Source: Aquimarina sp040786285 (GTDB lineage Bacteria > Bacteroidota > Bacteroidia > Flavobacteriales > Flavobacteriaceae). Taken from it: DNA of 64,000 nt. Of the stretch, positions 1 through 9,413 are shown piece by piece. The position numbers were made by a program, and so were the translations under genes. The stretch covers positions 41,025-105,024 of the forward strand of contig NZ_JBFMKQ010000006.1 in the NCBI RefSeq assembly GCF_040786285.1. The letters are read 5' to 3'. The notes beneath the pieces were generated by a model. It did no database searches. It saw only the letters and a list, made by a program, of their open reading frames with translations, and was not told the origin of the DNA. Numbering within the stretch: the stretch's first letter is position 1; every line of letters begins with the position of its first letter.

Positions 1-507
1 GGGCATAGGGTAGGGTTGAAAGAGCTAGCTCTTGTAGATCCTCACGGTGATAGAGTTCAACACGAAGAGAAAAATGGGATTTGGTATGAAAAAGAAGCTA
101 CACTTCCTACATATACAATAGAGGAAATAAGAGCAGGTTTTGCTAAACGTAATGATGTCGTGATAAGGACTCAGATACTTACAGAAGAAGGAGAGAAAAC
201 TGTTTTGTCGAGAGAAGAGTCTCTAAAAAGATTAAATACAGATGCTATAGGTATAGTTGAAGGAGCAAATCTAGTACATAACGAATACGGCACACCATTG
301 TTCGCAAACTTCTTTTTCTTTATTACTGGCTTTCACGGTTTTCACGTATTATCCGGCGTAATTATTAATATCATCATCTTTATCAATGTGATTTTAGGTA
401 CATATGAGAGAAGAAAGAATTATGAGATGGTAGAGAAAGTTGGTTTATACTGGCACTTTGTAGATTTGGTTTGGGTATTTGTATTTACATTCTTTTACCT
501 GGTTTAA
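1..507 (+). CDS. Cytochrome c oxidase subunit III, C-terminal part (5' end outside window)
   Basis: Inner-membrane subunit III of an aa3-type haem-copper oxidase, which stabilises the catalytic core of the terminal respiratory oxidase. The frame is open from base 1, so the gene starts before the window; TTG at 16 is not taken as the start. The first visible part is hydrophilic. Then come two membrane segments with family motifs: FITGFHGFHVLSG and, at the end, YWHFVDLVWVFVF, which carry the histidine and glutamate-free C-terminal pattern of COX3. It is followed 28 bases later by subunit IV, as is usual in Flavobacteriia. The subunit assignment is firm; the missing N-terminus cannot be judged. 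Confidence 0.93.
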   Translation, partial: GHRVGLKELALVDPHGDRVQHEEKNGIWYEKEATLPTYTIEEIRAGFAKRNDVVIRTQILTEEGEKTVLSREESLKRLNTDAIGIVEGANLVHNEYGTPLFANFFFFITGFHGFHVLSGVIINIIIFINVILGTYERRKNYEMVEKVGLYWHFVDLVWVFVFTFFYLV

Positions 508-535
508 TAAAAAAAATAAAGAGTTATATAATAAT

Positions 536-895
536 ATGGCACACGATACAGCACATCACGAATCGAATATTGGTAGAATCTGGAAAGTATTTTTTATCCT
601 TTCGGTTATTACTATAGTAGAAGTAATTTTAGGTATTATTAAACCTGCATTCTTAGTTGAAACAACTTTGATTAGCATGAAGTTGCTGAACTGGATTTTT
701 ATCATCCTTACCATATGGAAAGCGTATTACATTACATGGGCATTCATGCATATGGAAGGAGAAACCAAGGGTTTAAGAAGATCTGTCGTTTGGACTGCTA
801 TTTTTCTTATCTGTTATTTGATTTTTATACTTCTTACAGAAGGAGATTATATATACGAAGTGTTTAAAGGAGGGTACAAGGCATGGGACTTTTAA
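536..895 (+). CDS. Cytochrome c oxidase subunit IV (prokaryotic COX4-like)
   Basis: Small membrane subunit (119 aa) of the same oxidase. It has three hydrophobic segments after a His-rich start (MAHDTAHHES) and the motif TWAFMHMEGETKGLR typical of the prokaryotic COX4/CyoD-like family. The ATG at 536 is chosen over an in-frame upstream ATG at 479, because the earlier start would lie inside the subunit III gene and the family normally begins with the His-rich stretch. It is followed 30 bases later by an intrinsic terminator, so it ends the oxidase structural operon. Confidence 0.88.
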   Translation: MAHDTAHHESNIGRIWKVFFILSVITIVEVILGIIKPAFLVETTLISMKLLNWIFIILTIWKAYYITWAFMHMEGETKGLRRSVVWTAIFLICYLIFILLTEGDYIYEVFKGGYKAWDF

Positions 896-925
896 TCCTT
901 TAAATCATTAAGTTAAAAGCATTGT

Positions 926-954
926 AAAAAGACGGTTTTTTAAACCGTCTTTTT
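926..954 (+). terminator. Intrinsic terminator after the oxidase operon
   Basis: The hairpin has the arms AAAAAGACGGTTT and AAACCGTCTTTTT and ends in a T-run. It lies 30 bases after the subunit IV stop codon. The arms are A/T-rich on both outer sides, so it could also stop transcription from the right. Confidence 0.85.
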
Positions 955-1018
955 CTATTTTTGTACGCAGTTTATCCTGCCTTAAGGTTATTTATTAAAA
1001 GACAAAGTTAATTTGTAA

Positions 1019-1672
1019 ATGAAAAAATTTATCGTTTTAGGTGTCTTGTTTGTTTTGCCATTAGTAGCATATTTGTTTTTCGCTTCGGGGGTTCATAATT
1101 TTGCTAAACTTCCCGTTTTAAATGATACAGTAGGAGATTTAAAAAATTTTGAAAGTCATACCAAAGAACAAATTGAATTTAAAGATAAGATAACTGTACT
1201 TGGGTTTTTAGGTAAGGATATCTATAATAAACAAGGAAACGCATTTAACCTAAATCAAAAGATCTATAAAAAAAACCATGGATTTCAGGATTTTCAATTT
1301 GTTATGGTACTGCCTTATGGTAGCGAAAAAGCTACGAAAGAACTTTTAGATGAATTAGATAATATAGCTGATGTTTCTGGTTGGAAATTCCTTTTTGGCA
1401 CGAAGGAGAGTATAGAAACATTATTTAACAGCCTTAAAGCTCCACATCAATTAGATGATAACCTTGCTACCCATTATGTATATATAATAGATAAAAAAGG
1501 GAGTTTAAGAGGTAGAGATGGAACACTAAAAGAAGATGAATCCAAAGTGTATGGATATGATGCAAGCTCTGTAGCAGATTTAGCAAATGTAATGACTGAT
1601 GATATCAAAGTGATTCTTGCAGAATATCGACTAGCTCTGAAAAAATATAAAGCAGATCGTAAAGACAAATAA
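1019..1672 (+). CDS. Membrane-anchored protein of the SCO/oxidase-assembly cluster, function unknown
   Basis: A 217-aa protein with one N-terminal hydrophobic segment (about residues 4-23) that acts as signal or anchor. The remainder is soluble and should lie in the periplasm. The pattern is thioredoxin-like (alternating strands, then a YIIDKKGSLRGRDG stretch like the late strand of SCO proteins), but there is no CxxxC pair, so redox or copper binding of the SCO type is not expected. It sits directly before a true SCO1 gene, which suggests a degenerate SCO-like assembly factor. A TAnnTTTG -7 element lies at 956-963 with no clear -33 box. Confidence 0.6.
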   Translation: MKKFIVLGVLFVLPLVAYLFFASGVHNFAKLPVLNDTVGDLKNFESHTKEQIEFKDKITVLGFLGKDIYNKQGNAFNLNQKIYKKNHGFQDFQFVMVLPYGSEKATKELLDELDNIADVSGWKFLFGTKESIETLFNSLKAPHQLDDNLATHYVYIIDKKGSLRGRDGTLKEDESKVYGYDASSVADLANVMTDDIKVILAEYRLALKKYKADRKDK

Positions 1673-1765
1673 ACAATAATGAAATCGAGGTTTTTAGGAC
1701 AATAAGTAGTCTATATTTTTAAACATCAAATATTACATGAGACCTCTAAAACATTAAAAGGACTA

Positions 1766-2500
1766 ATGAAAAAATATTCATACGTAGGCATATCGTTTAT
1801 CACATTAATTTTTGGGATTATCTTTATTCCAAGGATAGTAAATCGAATAAAAAATACTTCTGTAGTTAAAAATGACAGGATGAGTGCTAATAATCCTGTT
1901 GCTAATGAAAAGCTTTCATACGTTAAGATAAATGGAGAACCAAAAAAGGTGCCCGAATTTGCATTTCTTAACCAAGACAGTATTCTAATCACTAATCATG
2001 ACTATAAAGGTAAAGTCTATGTAGCCGAGTTTTTCTTTACAAGCTGTCCTACCATATGCCCAAAAATGACTAAAAATTTGGTGTATCTGCAAAATCAGTT
2101 AATGGATGATAAAGATTTTGGAGTAGCTTCATTTACCATAAACCCCAAAATGGATACTCCAACCAGGCTTAAAAAATATGCTGATAATTATAAAGTTAAC
2201 GACCCAGATTGGCACTTTTTAACCGGTGATAGAGAGGCTATGTATGATTTAGCTAATGCAGGTTTTAATATCTATGCTGCAGAGAATCCGGAAGTTCCCG
2301 GTGGATTTGAGCACAATGGTTATTTTGCACTTATCGATCAAGAAGGATATATTAGATCACGATACGATGCATCAGGGAACCCTATCATTTATTATAGAGG
2401 TACTATAGGTGTTGATGAAAAAATAGACGATGGTGGAGAAAAAGAACAAATAACTATTTTGTTAGAAGACATAAAAAAACTTTTAAATAAGGATGAATAA
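1766..2500 (+). CDS. SCO1/SenC family copper chaperone for cytochrome oxidase
   Basis: A 244-aa thioredoxin-fold protein anchored by an N-terminal membrane segment (residues 5-22) and facing the periplasm. SCO proteins deliver copper to the CuA centre of oxidase subunit II. The copper ligands are visible: C94 and C98 in SCPTICP and H183 in FEHNGYFALID. ATG 1766 follows a purine-rich AAAAGGA. Its end overlaps the start of the next gene by 8 bases, which indicates translational coupling. The family call is firm; the specific copper target is inferred from the adjacent oxidase genes. Confidence 0.93.
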   Translation: MKKYSYVGISFITLIFGIIFIPRIVNRIKNTSVVKNDRMSANNPVANEKLSYVKINGEPKKVPEFAFLNQDSILITNHDYKGKVYVAEFFFTSCPTICPKMTKNLVYLQNQLMDDKDFGVASFTINPKMDTPTRLKKYADNYKVNDPDWHFLTGDREAMYDLANAGFNIYAAENPEVPGGFEHNGYFALIDQEGYIRSRYDASGNPIIYYRGTIGVDEKIDDGGEKEQITILLEDIKKLLNKDE

Positions 2501-3035
2501 TATATCGGCAGTAGAAAAAAAGTATAATAAATGGATTGTTATCTTATCGATAGTCATCCCTCTTGCGGTGGCTGCTTTATTTGGAGTTAACCTAAGAAGA
2601 TTGGGATTTGATGTCCAACCTCTTACGTTCTTACCGCCAATCTATGCCTCAATAAATGGTTTGACTGCCGTTATTTTAATCGCTGCGCTATGGGCCATAA
2701 AAAGCAAAAAAATAGGATTGCATGAGAGGCTAATGAAAACTGCAATTCTATGCTCTATACTTTTTTTGATAATGTATGTGGCTTATCATATTACTAGTGA
2801 TTCTACTAAATTTGGAGGAGAAGGTATGATACGATATGTGTATTATTTTATTTTGATTACACATATTGTATTATCTGTAGTGGTTATTCCTTTTGTATTG
2901 ATCACTTATGTACGAGCTTTAGCAAAGCGATTTGATAAACATCGTAAGATTGCCAGAATTACATTCCCAATTTGGCTGTATGTGGCTGTAAGCGGAGTGA
3001 TTGTGTATTTGATGATTTCGCCTTATTATATCTAA
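2493..3035 (+). CDS. DUF420 family membrane protein
   Basis: A 180-aa protein with five predicted membrane segments. The family pattern includes NGLTAVILIAALWAIKSK, a conserved His in LHERLMKTA, and YHITSDSTKFGG. DUF420 proteins (CtaM/YozB-like) are needed for cytochrome oxidase assembly in Firmicutes; the same role here is inferred from location between SCO1 and oxidase genes. It overlaps the SCO1 gene by 8 bases. Confidence 0.85.
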   Translation: MNNISAVEKKYNKWIVILSIVIPLAVAALFGVNLRRLGFDVQPLTFLPPIYASINGLTAVILIAALWAIKSKKIGLHERLMKTAILCSILFLIMYVAYHITSDSTKFGGEGMIRYVYYFILITHIVLSVVVIPFVLITYVRALAKRFDKHRKIARITFPIWLYVAVSGVIVYLMISPYYI

Positions 3036-3067
3036 AAGAATGCTATACTAAGCTTATCGAAGTAGTT

Positions 3068-3298
3068 ATGAAAACCAAAATACTATATATATCGATATTA
3101 TTACTGTTGTTCTCTATACCAACAGAGGCACAATGTGCTATGTGTAGAGCTGTTTTAGAAAGTGAAGAAGGTCAGGAGATAGCAAAAGGAATTAATAATG
3201 GAATTATTTATCTAATGATTATACCATATATCCTAATAGGTGCTGTGGGGTATTTTATCTACAAGAATAAGAGAAAACCCACAAACCCTAAAGGGTAG
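3068..3298 (+). CDS. Small membrane protein with a CAMC motif
   Basis: A 76-aa protein with a signal or first membrane segment (about residues 3-17), a short stretch with CAMCRAVLE, a second membrane segment and a basic tail (KNKRKPTNPKG). Start 3068 is used because the upstream in-frame ATG lies inside the DUF420 gene. The two cysteines spaced CxxC just outside the membrane suggest a metal or disulfide role in oxidase assembly, but this is inference from position. No named family is recognised. Confidence 0.7.
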   Translation: MKTKILYISILLLLFSIPTEAQCAMCRAVLESEEGQEIAKGINNGIIYLMIIPYILIGAVGYFIYKNKRKPTNPKG

Positions 3299-3517
3299 TG
3301 AATTAAGTTTGATATAAACTTTTAACATTTTCATAACAACTTGGCCTGTAACAAAAATGATGTCATGTTAGTCTTATGTAACAAGACTGCACTAGCCAAT
3401 CAAAAAGTCTTCAAGGGAAAAACTAGAGGATCGATCTAAAATTTTGTTAAAAAGGCAGTGGTGAGTCATTAATTAATTCGGGTGTGTTTTGCACCTTCCG
3501 TATCTTAATCAAGTGTT

Positions 3518-4219
3518 ATGATTGAAATTAAAGACTTACATAAATCTTACCAGATGGGTAGTAATTCTCTTCATGTACTCAAAGGAATAGATTTTAATGT
3601 TGAAGAAGGAGAATTGGTAGCTATAATGGGGTCATCAGGTTCTGGAAAATCGACATTGCTTAATATTTTGGGAATGCTAGATGAGGCTGATAGCGGTAGT
3701 TATTTCTTAGATAATGTACCTATCAAAGGTTTAAATGAAACCAAAGCGGCACAGTATCGCAATAAATTTCTGGGTTTTGTTTTTCAGTCATTTAATCTAA
3801 TTAATTATAAGACTGCTCTAGAAAATGTTGCGTTGCCCTTATATTATCAACGAAAAAAGCGAAAAGAACGAACTGAGAAAGCGATGAATTATCTTGGTAA
3901 AGTTGGTTTAGCCGATTGGGCAACACATTTACCTAGCGAACTTTCTGGAGGGCAAAAACAACGTGTTGCTATTGCCAGAGCACTAGCAGCTGATCCTAAA
4001 GTATTACTTGCCGATGAGCCTACAGGGGCATTAGATAGTACAACATCTTATGAAGTTATGGATATCATCCAGGGTATCAATGATGAAGGAAAAACTATAC
4101 TAGTAGTAACGCATGAACCTGATATTGCTAATATGTGTAAGCGTATTGTACATCTCAAGGATGGTGTTATCGTAGAAGATAAGAAAGTAGAACAGGTAAG
4201 AGCATCCCAATATGTTTGA
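3518..4219 (+). CDS. ABC transporter ATP-binding protein (MacB/LolD type)
   Basis: A 233-aa cytoplasmic ATPase that powers the exporter made by the next genes. Walker A is GSSGSGKS at 38-45, the Q-loop is at FVFQSF, the signature LSGGQ at 142-146, Walker B VLLADE at 162-167 and the switch His in VVTHEP. Length matches LolD/MacB-type ATPase subunits. It overlaps the first permease by 8 bases and opens a five-gene operon. The gap of 219 bases before it shows no convincing full promoter. Confidence 0.93.
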   Translation: MIEIKDLHKSYQMGSNSLHVLKGIDFNVEEGELVAIMGSSGSGKSTLLNILGMLDEADSGSYFLDNVPIKGLNETKAAQYRNKFLGFVFQSFNLINYKTALENVALPLYYQRKKRKERTEKAMNYLGKVGLADWATHLPSELSGGQKQRVAIARALAADPKVLLADEPTGALDSTTSYEVMDIIQGINDEGKTILVVTHEPDIANMCKRIVHLKDGVIVEDKKVEQVRASQYV

Positions 4220-5441
4220 TAGAGATAGGTGGCAGGAAATATTTGAAGCAATAGGAAAAAACAAGTTGCGAACTTTCCTTTCGGGGTTTACAGTAGCTTT
4301 AGGAATCCTTATTTTCACTGTGTTATTGGGGATGGGGAATGGGTTGCTTAATAGTTTTTTGAGCAGTTTTGTTGATGATGCCCAAAATATTATTTTTATT
4401 AGTTCGGGAAATACTTCTAAAGCATACAAGGGTTTTCAGGAGAATAGGAAAATTCAATTCAAGAATGAAGATTTTGAGTTTATCAAAAGCAATTATATTG
4501 GTAAAGTAGAATTTGCTACGCCAAGAGTGTATCGAAACAGCCAGGCAAAATATAAAAAAGAATCGGGTAGCTATAATATAAGAGCAGTTAACCAAGACCA
4601 TCAGTATCTCGAAAAGACAATAATGATGAAAGGTCGATACATTAATGAAACCGATGTAAATGAGCGTACCAAGAATATCGTGATCGGAAGATTAGTGGAA
4701 AAAGACCTTTTTAAGAATGAAAGTGCCTTAGGTAAAATGCTGGACGTAGATGGTATCCCATACAAAGTTGTTGGTGTTTTTCAAGACAGTGGGGGGGATA
4801 ATGAAGAACGAATCATCTATATTCCTTTTACAACAGTCCAATTACTTTTTGGTAATAACGATCATATCAATCAGATTAACCTGTCATACAACATGGCAAT
4901 GAGTTCTGAGCAGGCAATAGCATTTGCCGATCAAATAAAAGAAGATTTTAAAGAAAAATTTAAGGTTGCTCCAGATGATCAAAGCGCAATTAGGGTTCGA
5001 AGTTTTGCAGAGGATATTAAAGAAACTATGGTTATTCTTGGAGGGATTTATCTTGTGATTTTTATTGTCGGTATTGGTACCTTGATTTCGGGAGTTATAG
5101 GTATTGGTAATATTATGACGTTTAGTATTAAAGAAAGAACGAAAGAGTTAGGGATTCGAAAAGCGTTGGGAGCATCACCTAAATCAATTATAGCGATGGT
5201 ATTGCAAGAATCGGTTTTAATAACTTCTGTAGCGGGGTATGTCGGTTTACTTTTAGGGATTTTCGCACTTAAATTAATAGGTAATAATTTAGAAGAGTTT
5301 TTTATCCTCAATCCTAAGGTAGATACTGGTGTAATCATGGTCGCAACAATCACTCTAATTTTAGCTGGTCTATTGGCAGGGTACATACCTGCAAGAAGGG
5401 CCGCCCGAATAAAACCTATTATTGCATTAAGAGATGAATAA
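4212..5441 (+). CDS. ABC transporter permease 1 (MacB/FtsX type)
   Basis: A 409-aa inner-membrane permease with one N-terminal membrane segment, a large periplasmic MacB_PCD-type domain (about residues 45-270) and a C-terminal FtsX domain with three membrane segments. The coupling motif IKERTKELGIRKALGASPKSI is split here by residue count but plainly present. It pairs with the next permease, probably as a heterodimer. Substrate is unknown; such systems export drugs, peptides or lipids. Confidence 0.9.
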   Translation: MFDRDRWQEIFEAIGKNKLRTFLSGFTVALGILIFTVLLGMGNGLLNSFLSSFVDDAQNIIFISSGNTSKAYKGFQENRKIQFKNEDFEFIKSNYIGKVEFATPRVYRNSQAKYKKESGSYNIRAVNQDHQYLEKTIMMKGRYINETDVNERTKNIVIGRLVEKDLFKNESALGKMLDVDGIPYKVVGVFQDSGGDNEERIIYIPFTTVQLLFGNNDHINQINLSYNMAMSSEQAIAFADQIKEDFKEKFKVAPDDQSAIRVRSFAEDIKETMVILGGIYLVIFIVGIGTLISGVIGIGNIMTFSIKERTKELGIRKALGASPKSIIAMVLQESVLITSVAGYVGLLLGIFALKLIGNNLEEFFILNPKVDTGVIMVATITLILAGLLAGYIPARRAARIKPIIALRDE

Positions 5442-5457
5442 TTAAAATCAAGTTGGT

Positions 5458-6720
5458 ATGAAGTTTATATTCGAAAAAGATACTTGGCAAGAAATATATG
5501 GTGCAATTCGTAAGAATAAGATCAGAACGGTAATTACGGTTATTGGAGTTACATGGGGAGTATTCTTGTTTGTCATTCTTTTAGGAATGGCCAAAGGACT
5601 TGATAATAGCTTCCGAAGCCAGTTTAATGATTTTGCTACCAATACGATGTTTGTCTGGGGACAACAAACCAGTATACCTAATGGAGGGTTTAAACGAGGA
5701 CGAAGAATGCAACTCACCCTTGATGATGTGGCAGCGTTAGAATCTCAGGTTAGTGATATAGAATATATTACTCCGCGTAACGTTACCGGTCAATGGGGAA
5801 CACCGCCAGGACAGTTTGTGAGAGGATCTAAATCAGGAGCTTTTAAAGTGTTTGGAGATTATCCAACTATAGACAAAGTCTCGAAGAAAAAGATATTTGA
5901 TGGTGGTCGGTTTATTAATGAAGAAGATATTAAGTATGAACGTAAGGTCTGCGTAATAGGGGAGGATATTTATAAACAATTTTATGATGAAGGGGAAGAG
6001 GCTATTGGAGATTTTGTGAGGATTAACGGAATTTACTTTAAGGTTATCGGGGTGTATAAACCAACACAAACAGGATTTGAAGGGGACGACTCTGTTTTTC
6101 TGCCATTTACCACATTTCAGACCATTTTTAATCAAGGAAAAGATATATCATGGATGGTGGTTACTGCAAAACAAGACAAAAATATTGTGGATACAGAAGC
6201 CACTATAAAAACAATGCTTAAGAGAATGCATAATGTACATCCAGATGATACACAGGCTTTTGGTAGTTTCAATTTAGGAAAAGAGGTGGCTAAGGTTAAC
6301 GGATTCCTCTCTGGGATGCGATTGATCACCTATATCGTGGGTATTGCAACGCTAATAGCAGGAGTGATTGCTATTGGTAATGTACTTCTAATAACAGTAA
6401 AAGAACGTACTAGAGAAATAGGAGTAAGAAGAGCTCTTGGAGCTACACCCGCAGAAGTAAGAGGGCAGATCATGTTAGAGTCTATTTTACTTACGTTCCT
6501 TGCAGGACTTATAGGTTTTGTTTTCGGAACCCTGGTGCTTTGGGGCATCAATACTGCTATAGGAAACAATGACGATATACCAATATTAAATCCTTCTGTA
6601 GATTTCTTTGCAGTGGTTGGAGCATTATTATCTATTGTATTGTTGGGAACAATAATAGGTTTGATTCCTGCACAAAAAGCAGTAAGTATTAAACCAATCG
6701 AAGCATTAAGAGAAGAATAA
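5458..6720 (+). CDS. ABC transporter permease 2 (MacB/FtsX type)
   Basis: A 420-aa paralog of the preceding permease with the same plan: one N-terminal membrane segment, periplasmic MacB_PCD-like domain and FtsX domain with the coupling stretch VKERTREIGVRRALGAT. The gap to the first permease is 16 bases. The two proteins share order and motifs but have clearly diverged, so a heterodimer is more likely than two alternative homodimers. Confidence 0.9.
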   Translation: MKFIFEKDTWQEIYGAIRKNKIRTVITVIGVTWGVFLFVILLGMAKGLDNSFRSQFNDFATNTMFVWGQQTSIPNGGFKRGRRMQLTLDDVAALESQVSDIEYITPRNVTGQWGTPPGQFVRGSKSGAFKVFGDYPTIDKVSKKKIFDGGRFINEEDIKYERKVCVIGEDIYKQFYDEGEEAIGDFVRINGIYFKVIGVYKPTQTGFEGDDSVFLPFTTFQTIFNQGKDISWMVVTAKQDKNIVDTEATIKTMLKRMHNVHPDDTQAFGSFNLGKEVAKVNGFLSGMRLITYIVGIATLIAGVIAIGNVLLITVKERTREIGVRRALGATPAEVRGQIMLESILLTFLAGLIGFVFGTLVLWGINTAIGNNDDIPILNPSVDFFAVVGALLSIVLLGTIIGLIPAQKAVSIKPIEALREE

Positions 6721-6756
6721 AATAATAAATCAGAATAATCATCTATAATCAGTCAA

Positions 6757-7881
6757 ATGAAAAAGTTTTTTAAAATTTTATTAATCGTAGTTTTTGTAGC
6801 CTTACTTGGTTTTTCGGGTAAATATCTAATAGATTCTAATAGTAAATCACCAATAGTATTTACTACCGAAAAAGCTTTTAAAACCTCTATCGAAGAAAAA
6901 ACAGTAGCTACAGGGAAAGTGGTGCCAGAAGATGAAGTAGAAATCAAGCCACAGGTCTCGGGTATTATAGAAAAGATATATGTAAAAGAAGGAGCGCCAA
7001 TAAAAACAGGAGATTTAATAGCTAAGGTAAAAGTCGTTCCTAATGAGCAATCATTAAATAGCGCAAGAGGGCGAGTTAAAAATGCAGACATAAGCCTGGC
7101 TAATGCCAAACAAGATTATGATCGTAATAAAGCGCTGTTTGATAAAGGGGTAATATCTACTCAAGATTTTCAGAATGTGCAATTACGTTTTGATCAGGCA
7201 AAGCAAGAAGTAAATAATGCAAGAAATGACCTTCAGATTATTCGTCAAGGATCTACAGGAGGAGCACAAGCGATTACAAATGTTAGAGCTTCTGTTGCTG
7301 GAACCGTTTTGGAGATTCCGGTAGAAGAAGGTGATCAGGTGATTCAGAGTAATAACTTTAATGATGGAACCACCGTAGCGACAATAGCAGATCTGGGTAA
7401 GATGATTTTTGAAGGAAAGGTAGATGAAGCCGAGGTAAACAAGCTTAAAATAGATATGCCGCTTAAGGTGAGTTTAGGTGCGATTAGAGATAAAGAATTT
7501 GATGCTAAGTTAAAGTTTATTGCACCCAAAGGGAGTGAAGAGCAAGGAGCCGTTCAATTTAAAATAGAAGGAGAAGTTTTTCTTGATAAATCATACTTTA
7601 TAAGAGCAGGGTATAGCGCCAATGCTTCCATTGTACTGGATACTAAAAATGATGTTCTTGCCATTAAAGAAGCCTTGTTACAATTTGATAGAGAAACCGA
7701 AAAACCATTCGTAGAAGTGCAGACAGGGGATCAGGAATTTGAGCGAAGAGATATCAAAATAGGACTTTCTGATGGAATTAATGTTGAAATACTATCTGGA
7801 GTGACTAAGGAAGATGATATTAAAGTTTGGAACAAAACAGAACCTGTAAAGAAAGAAGAAGGCGAAGAGGGACAGGGCTAG
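6757..7881 (+). CDS. Periplasmic adaptor (HlyD/MacA family)
   Basis: A 374-aa membrane-fusion protein anchored by an N-terminal segment. It has the lipoyl-type motif around VEIKPQVSGIIEKIYVKEG, an alpha-hairpin rich in N, D and Q (about residues 95-165), a second lipoyl half near VRASVAGTVLEIPVEEG, and a beta-barrel domain. It should bridge the inner-membrane permeases to the TolC-like channel encoded next. The acidic tail (KKEEGEEGQG) is unremarkable. Confidence 0.92.
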   Translation: MKKFFKILLIVVFVALLGFSGKYLIDSNSKSPIVFTTEKAFKTSIEEKTVATGKVVPEDEVEIKPQVSGIIEKIYVKEGAPIKTGDLIAKVKVVPNEQSLNSARGRVKNADISLANAKQDYDRNKALFDKGVISTQDFQNVQLRFDQAKQEVNNARNDLQIIRQGSTGGAQAITNVRASVAGTVLEIPVEEGDQVIQSNNFNDGTTVATIADLGKMIFEGKVDEAEVNKLKIDMPLKVSLGAIRDKEFDAKLKFIAPKGSEEQGAVQFKIEGEVFLDKSYFIRAGYSANASIVLDTKNDVLAIKEALLQFDRETEKPFVEVQTGDQEFERRDIKIGLSDGINVEILSGVTKEDDIKVWNKTEPVKKEEGEEGQG

Positions 7882-7980
7882 AATAACATCTAAATTGTTA
7901 AAAGAATACACCAATTAAAGAAGCTGATTTTAAAAAAAACATCTGTAACAACATCAGCCAATTATATACAAATAGACATT

Positions 7981-9309
7981 ATGAGAATTAGAATTTCAAT
8001 TTTGTTTTTTACTCTTTTTGGAGTGTTGACATCTCAAGCACAAGAAAAGAAATGGACATTACGAGAATGTGTTGAATATGCTTTAGAGAATAATATAACC
8101 ATAAAACAGTCGGCCCTAGAGGTTGAGAATGCCGATATTAATAAGGTAGATGCCTTTGGTAATTTTTTACCCACCTTAAACGCTTCTGCTTCTAATTTTT
8201 GGAATTCCGGACTGGTAACTAACCCGATTACAAATACGAATGAAACAGAAACATTTAGATCTTCTAATTATGGAGTCAGTATAGGGATTACTTTATTTAA
8301 TGGGTTAAGAAATTTAAAAACATTTCAGAGAGCGAAATTAAACCAATTGTTAAGTCAATATAATTTAGGGAAATCTAAAGATGATATTGCACTTTTTGTG
8401 GCGAATAGTTATTTACAGGTACTGCTAAATAAAGAATCGCTAAAAGTAATCGAAAAACAACATGAAATTACTTTAGAGCAGTTAAAACGGACTAAAGATC
8501 TTGTTGATGCCGGTGTTTTGCCACAAGGAGACCTCTTAGAGATTGAAGCGACTTCGGCAGATGAATTGACCCGTATTGTACAAGCTGAAAATGCTGTGCA
8601 AATTGCTAGAATAGGCCTTGCGCAAACTCTCTTAATAAAAGACTATGAGAGTTTTGATATTGCAGAACAAGAGTATCTGGTTCCGGGATCAGAATTGTTA
8701 GAAAAACCTATAAATCAAGTTATTACAAGTGCCCGAGAATCCAGGTATGAGGTGCAAATAGCAGAACAAAATAAGTTGATTGCAGAAAAGAATCTAGAGA
8801 TTGCTAGAGGAGCTTACTATCCTACGCTTAATGGTTCATTTGGATATAGTACACGAGAATCTGGAGTAAGCCCAACACCTTTTATAGAGCAATTGTATAC
8901 CAATGATGGTACTTCGTATGGGGTATCTCTTTCGGTTCCCATCTTTAATGGGTTTTCTGCCAGAAATGATGTGAAAAGAAACAAAGTAAGTGTTGAACGA
9001 ACTGAGTTTCAATTAGAACAAGCGCAATTAGACTTAGATAGTAATGTGTATCAGGCCTATCTTGATGCAAAAGGCTCCGCAGAAGCTTATGAAGCGTCTT
9101 TAGTATCAGTAAAAGCACAAGAAAGAGCGTATGAGTATGCAAAAGACCGTTACGATGTTGGTTTAACCAATGCGTTTGATTTTAGCCAATCTAAATTTAG
9201 ATTAGAGAATGCGCAAAGCCAAGAGGTGCAAAATAAATTTGACTATATTTTTAAGTTAAAAGTGTTAGAACTTTATTTTGGAATAAAGATCGCGGATATA
9301 AAATTATAG
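7981..9309 (+). CDS. TolC family outer-membrane efflux channel
   Basis: A 442-aa outer-membrane factor with a signal peptide ending near QAQ and two homologous halves of the OEP domain. Coiled-coil stretches are seen near residues 130-215 and 330-420, and PTLNASASN / PTLNGSFGY mark the two strand regions. It completes a tripartite exporter with the four genes before it. The gap of 99 bases to the adaptor gene is the largest in the operon. Confidence 0.92.
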   Translation: MRIRISILFFTLFGVLTSQAQEKKWTLRECVEYALENNITIKQSALEVENADINKVDAFGNFLPTLNASASNFWNSGLVTNPITNTNETETFRSSNYGVSIGITLFNGLRNLKTFQRAKLNQLLSQYNLGKSKDDIALFVANSYLQVLLNKESLKVIEKQHEITLEQLKRTKDLVDAGVLPQGDLLEIEATSADELTRIVQAENAVQIARIGLAQTLLIKDYESFDIAEQEYLVPGSELLEKPINQVITSARESRYEVQIAEQNKLIAEKNLEIARGAYYPTLNGSFGYSTRESGVSPTPFIEQLYTNDGTSYGVSLSVPIFNGFSARNDVKRNKVSVERTEFQLEQAQLDLDSNVYQAYLDAKGSAEAYEASLVSVKAQERAYEYAKDRYDVGLTNAFDFSQSKFRLENAQSQEVQNKFDYIFKLKVLELYFGIKIADIKL

Positions 9310-9413
9310 CTACAGCGCTATATTTGTTTCATGTAGCTGTCATTTCGGAAATAGAAAAAGAATCCAAAAAAATAGTTTGTCTATTTAGTTATCTTTGCCA
9401 AAATTTTACAAAG

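Noticed and set aside
1..15. TTG at 16 as the true start of the first gene
   Set aside because: The reading frame is open to base 1 and the protein lacks the first half of subunit III, so the gene is cut by the window edge.
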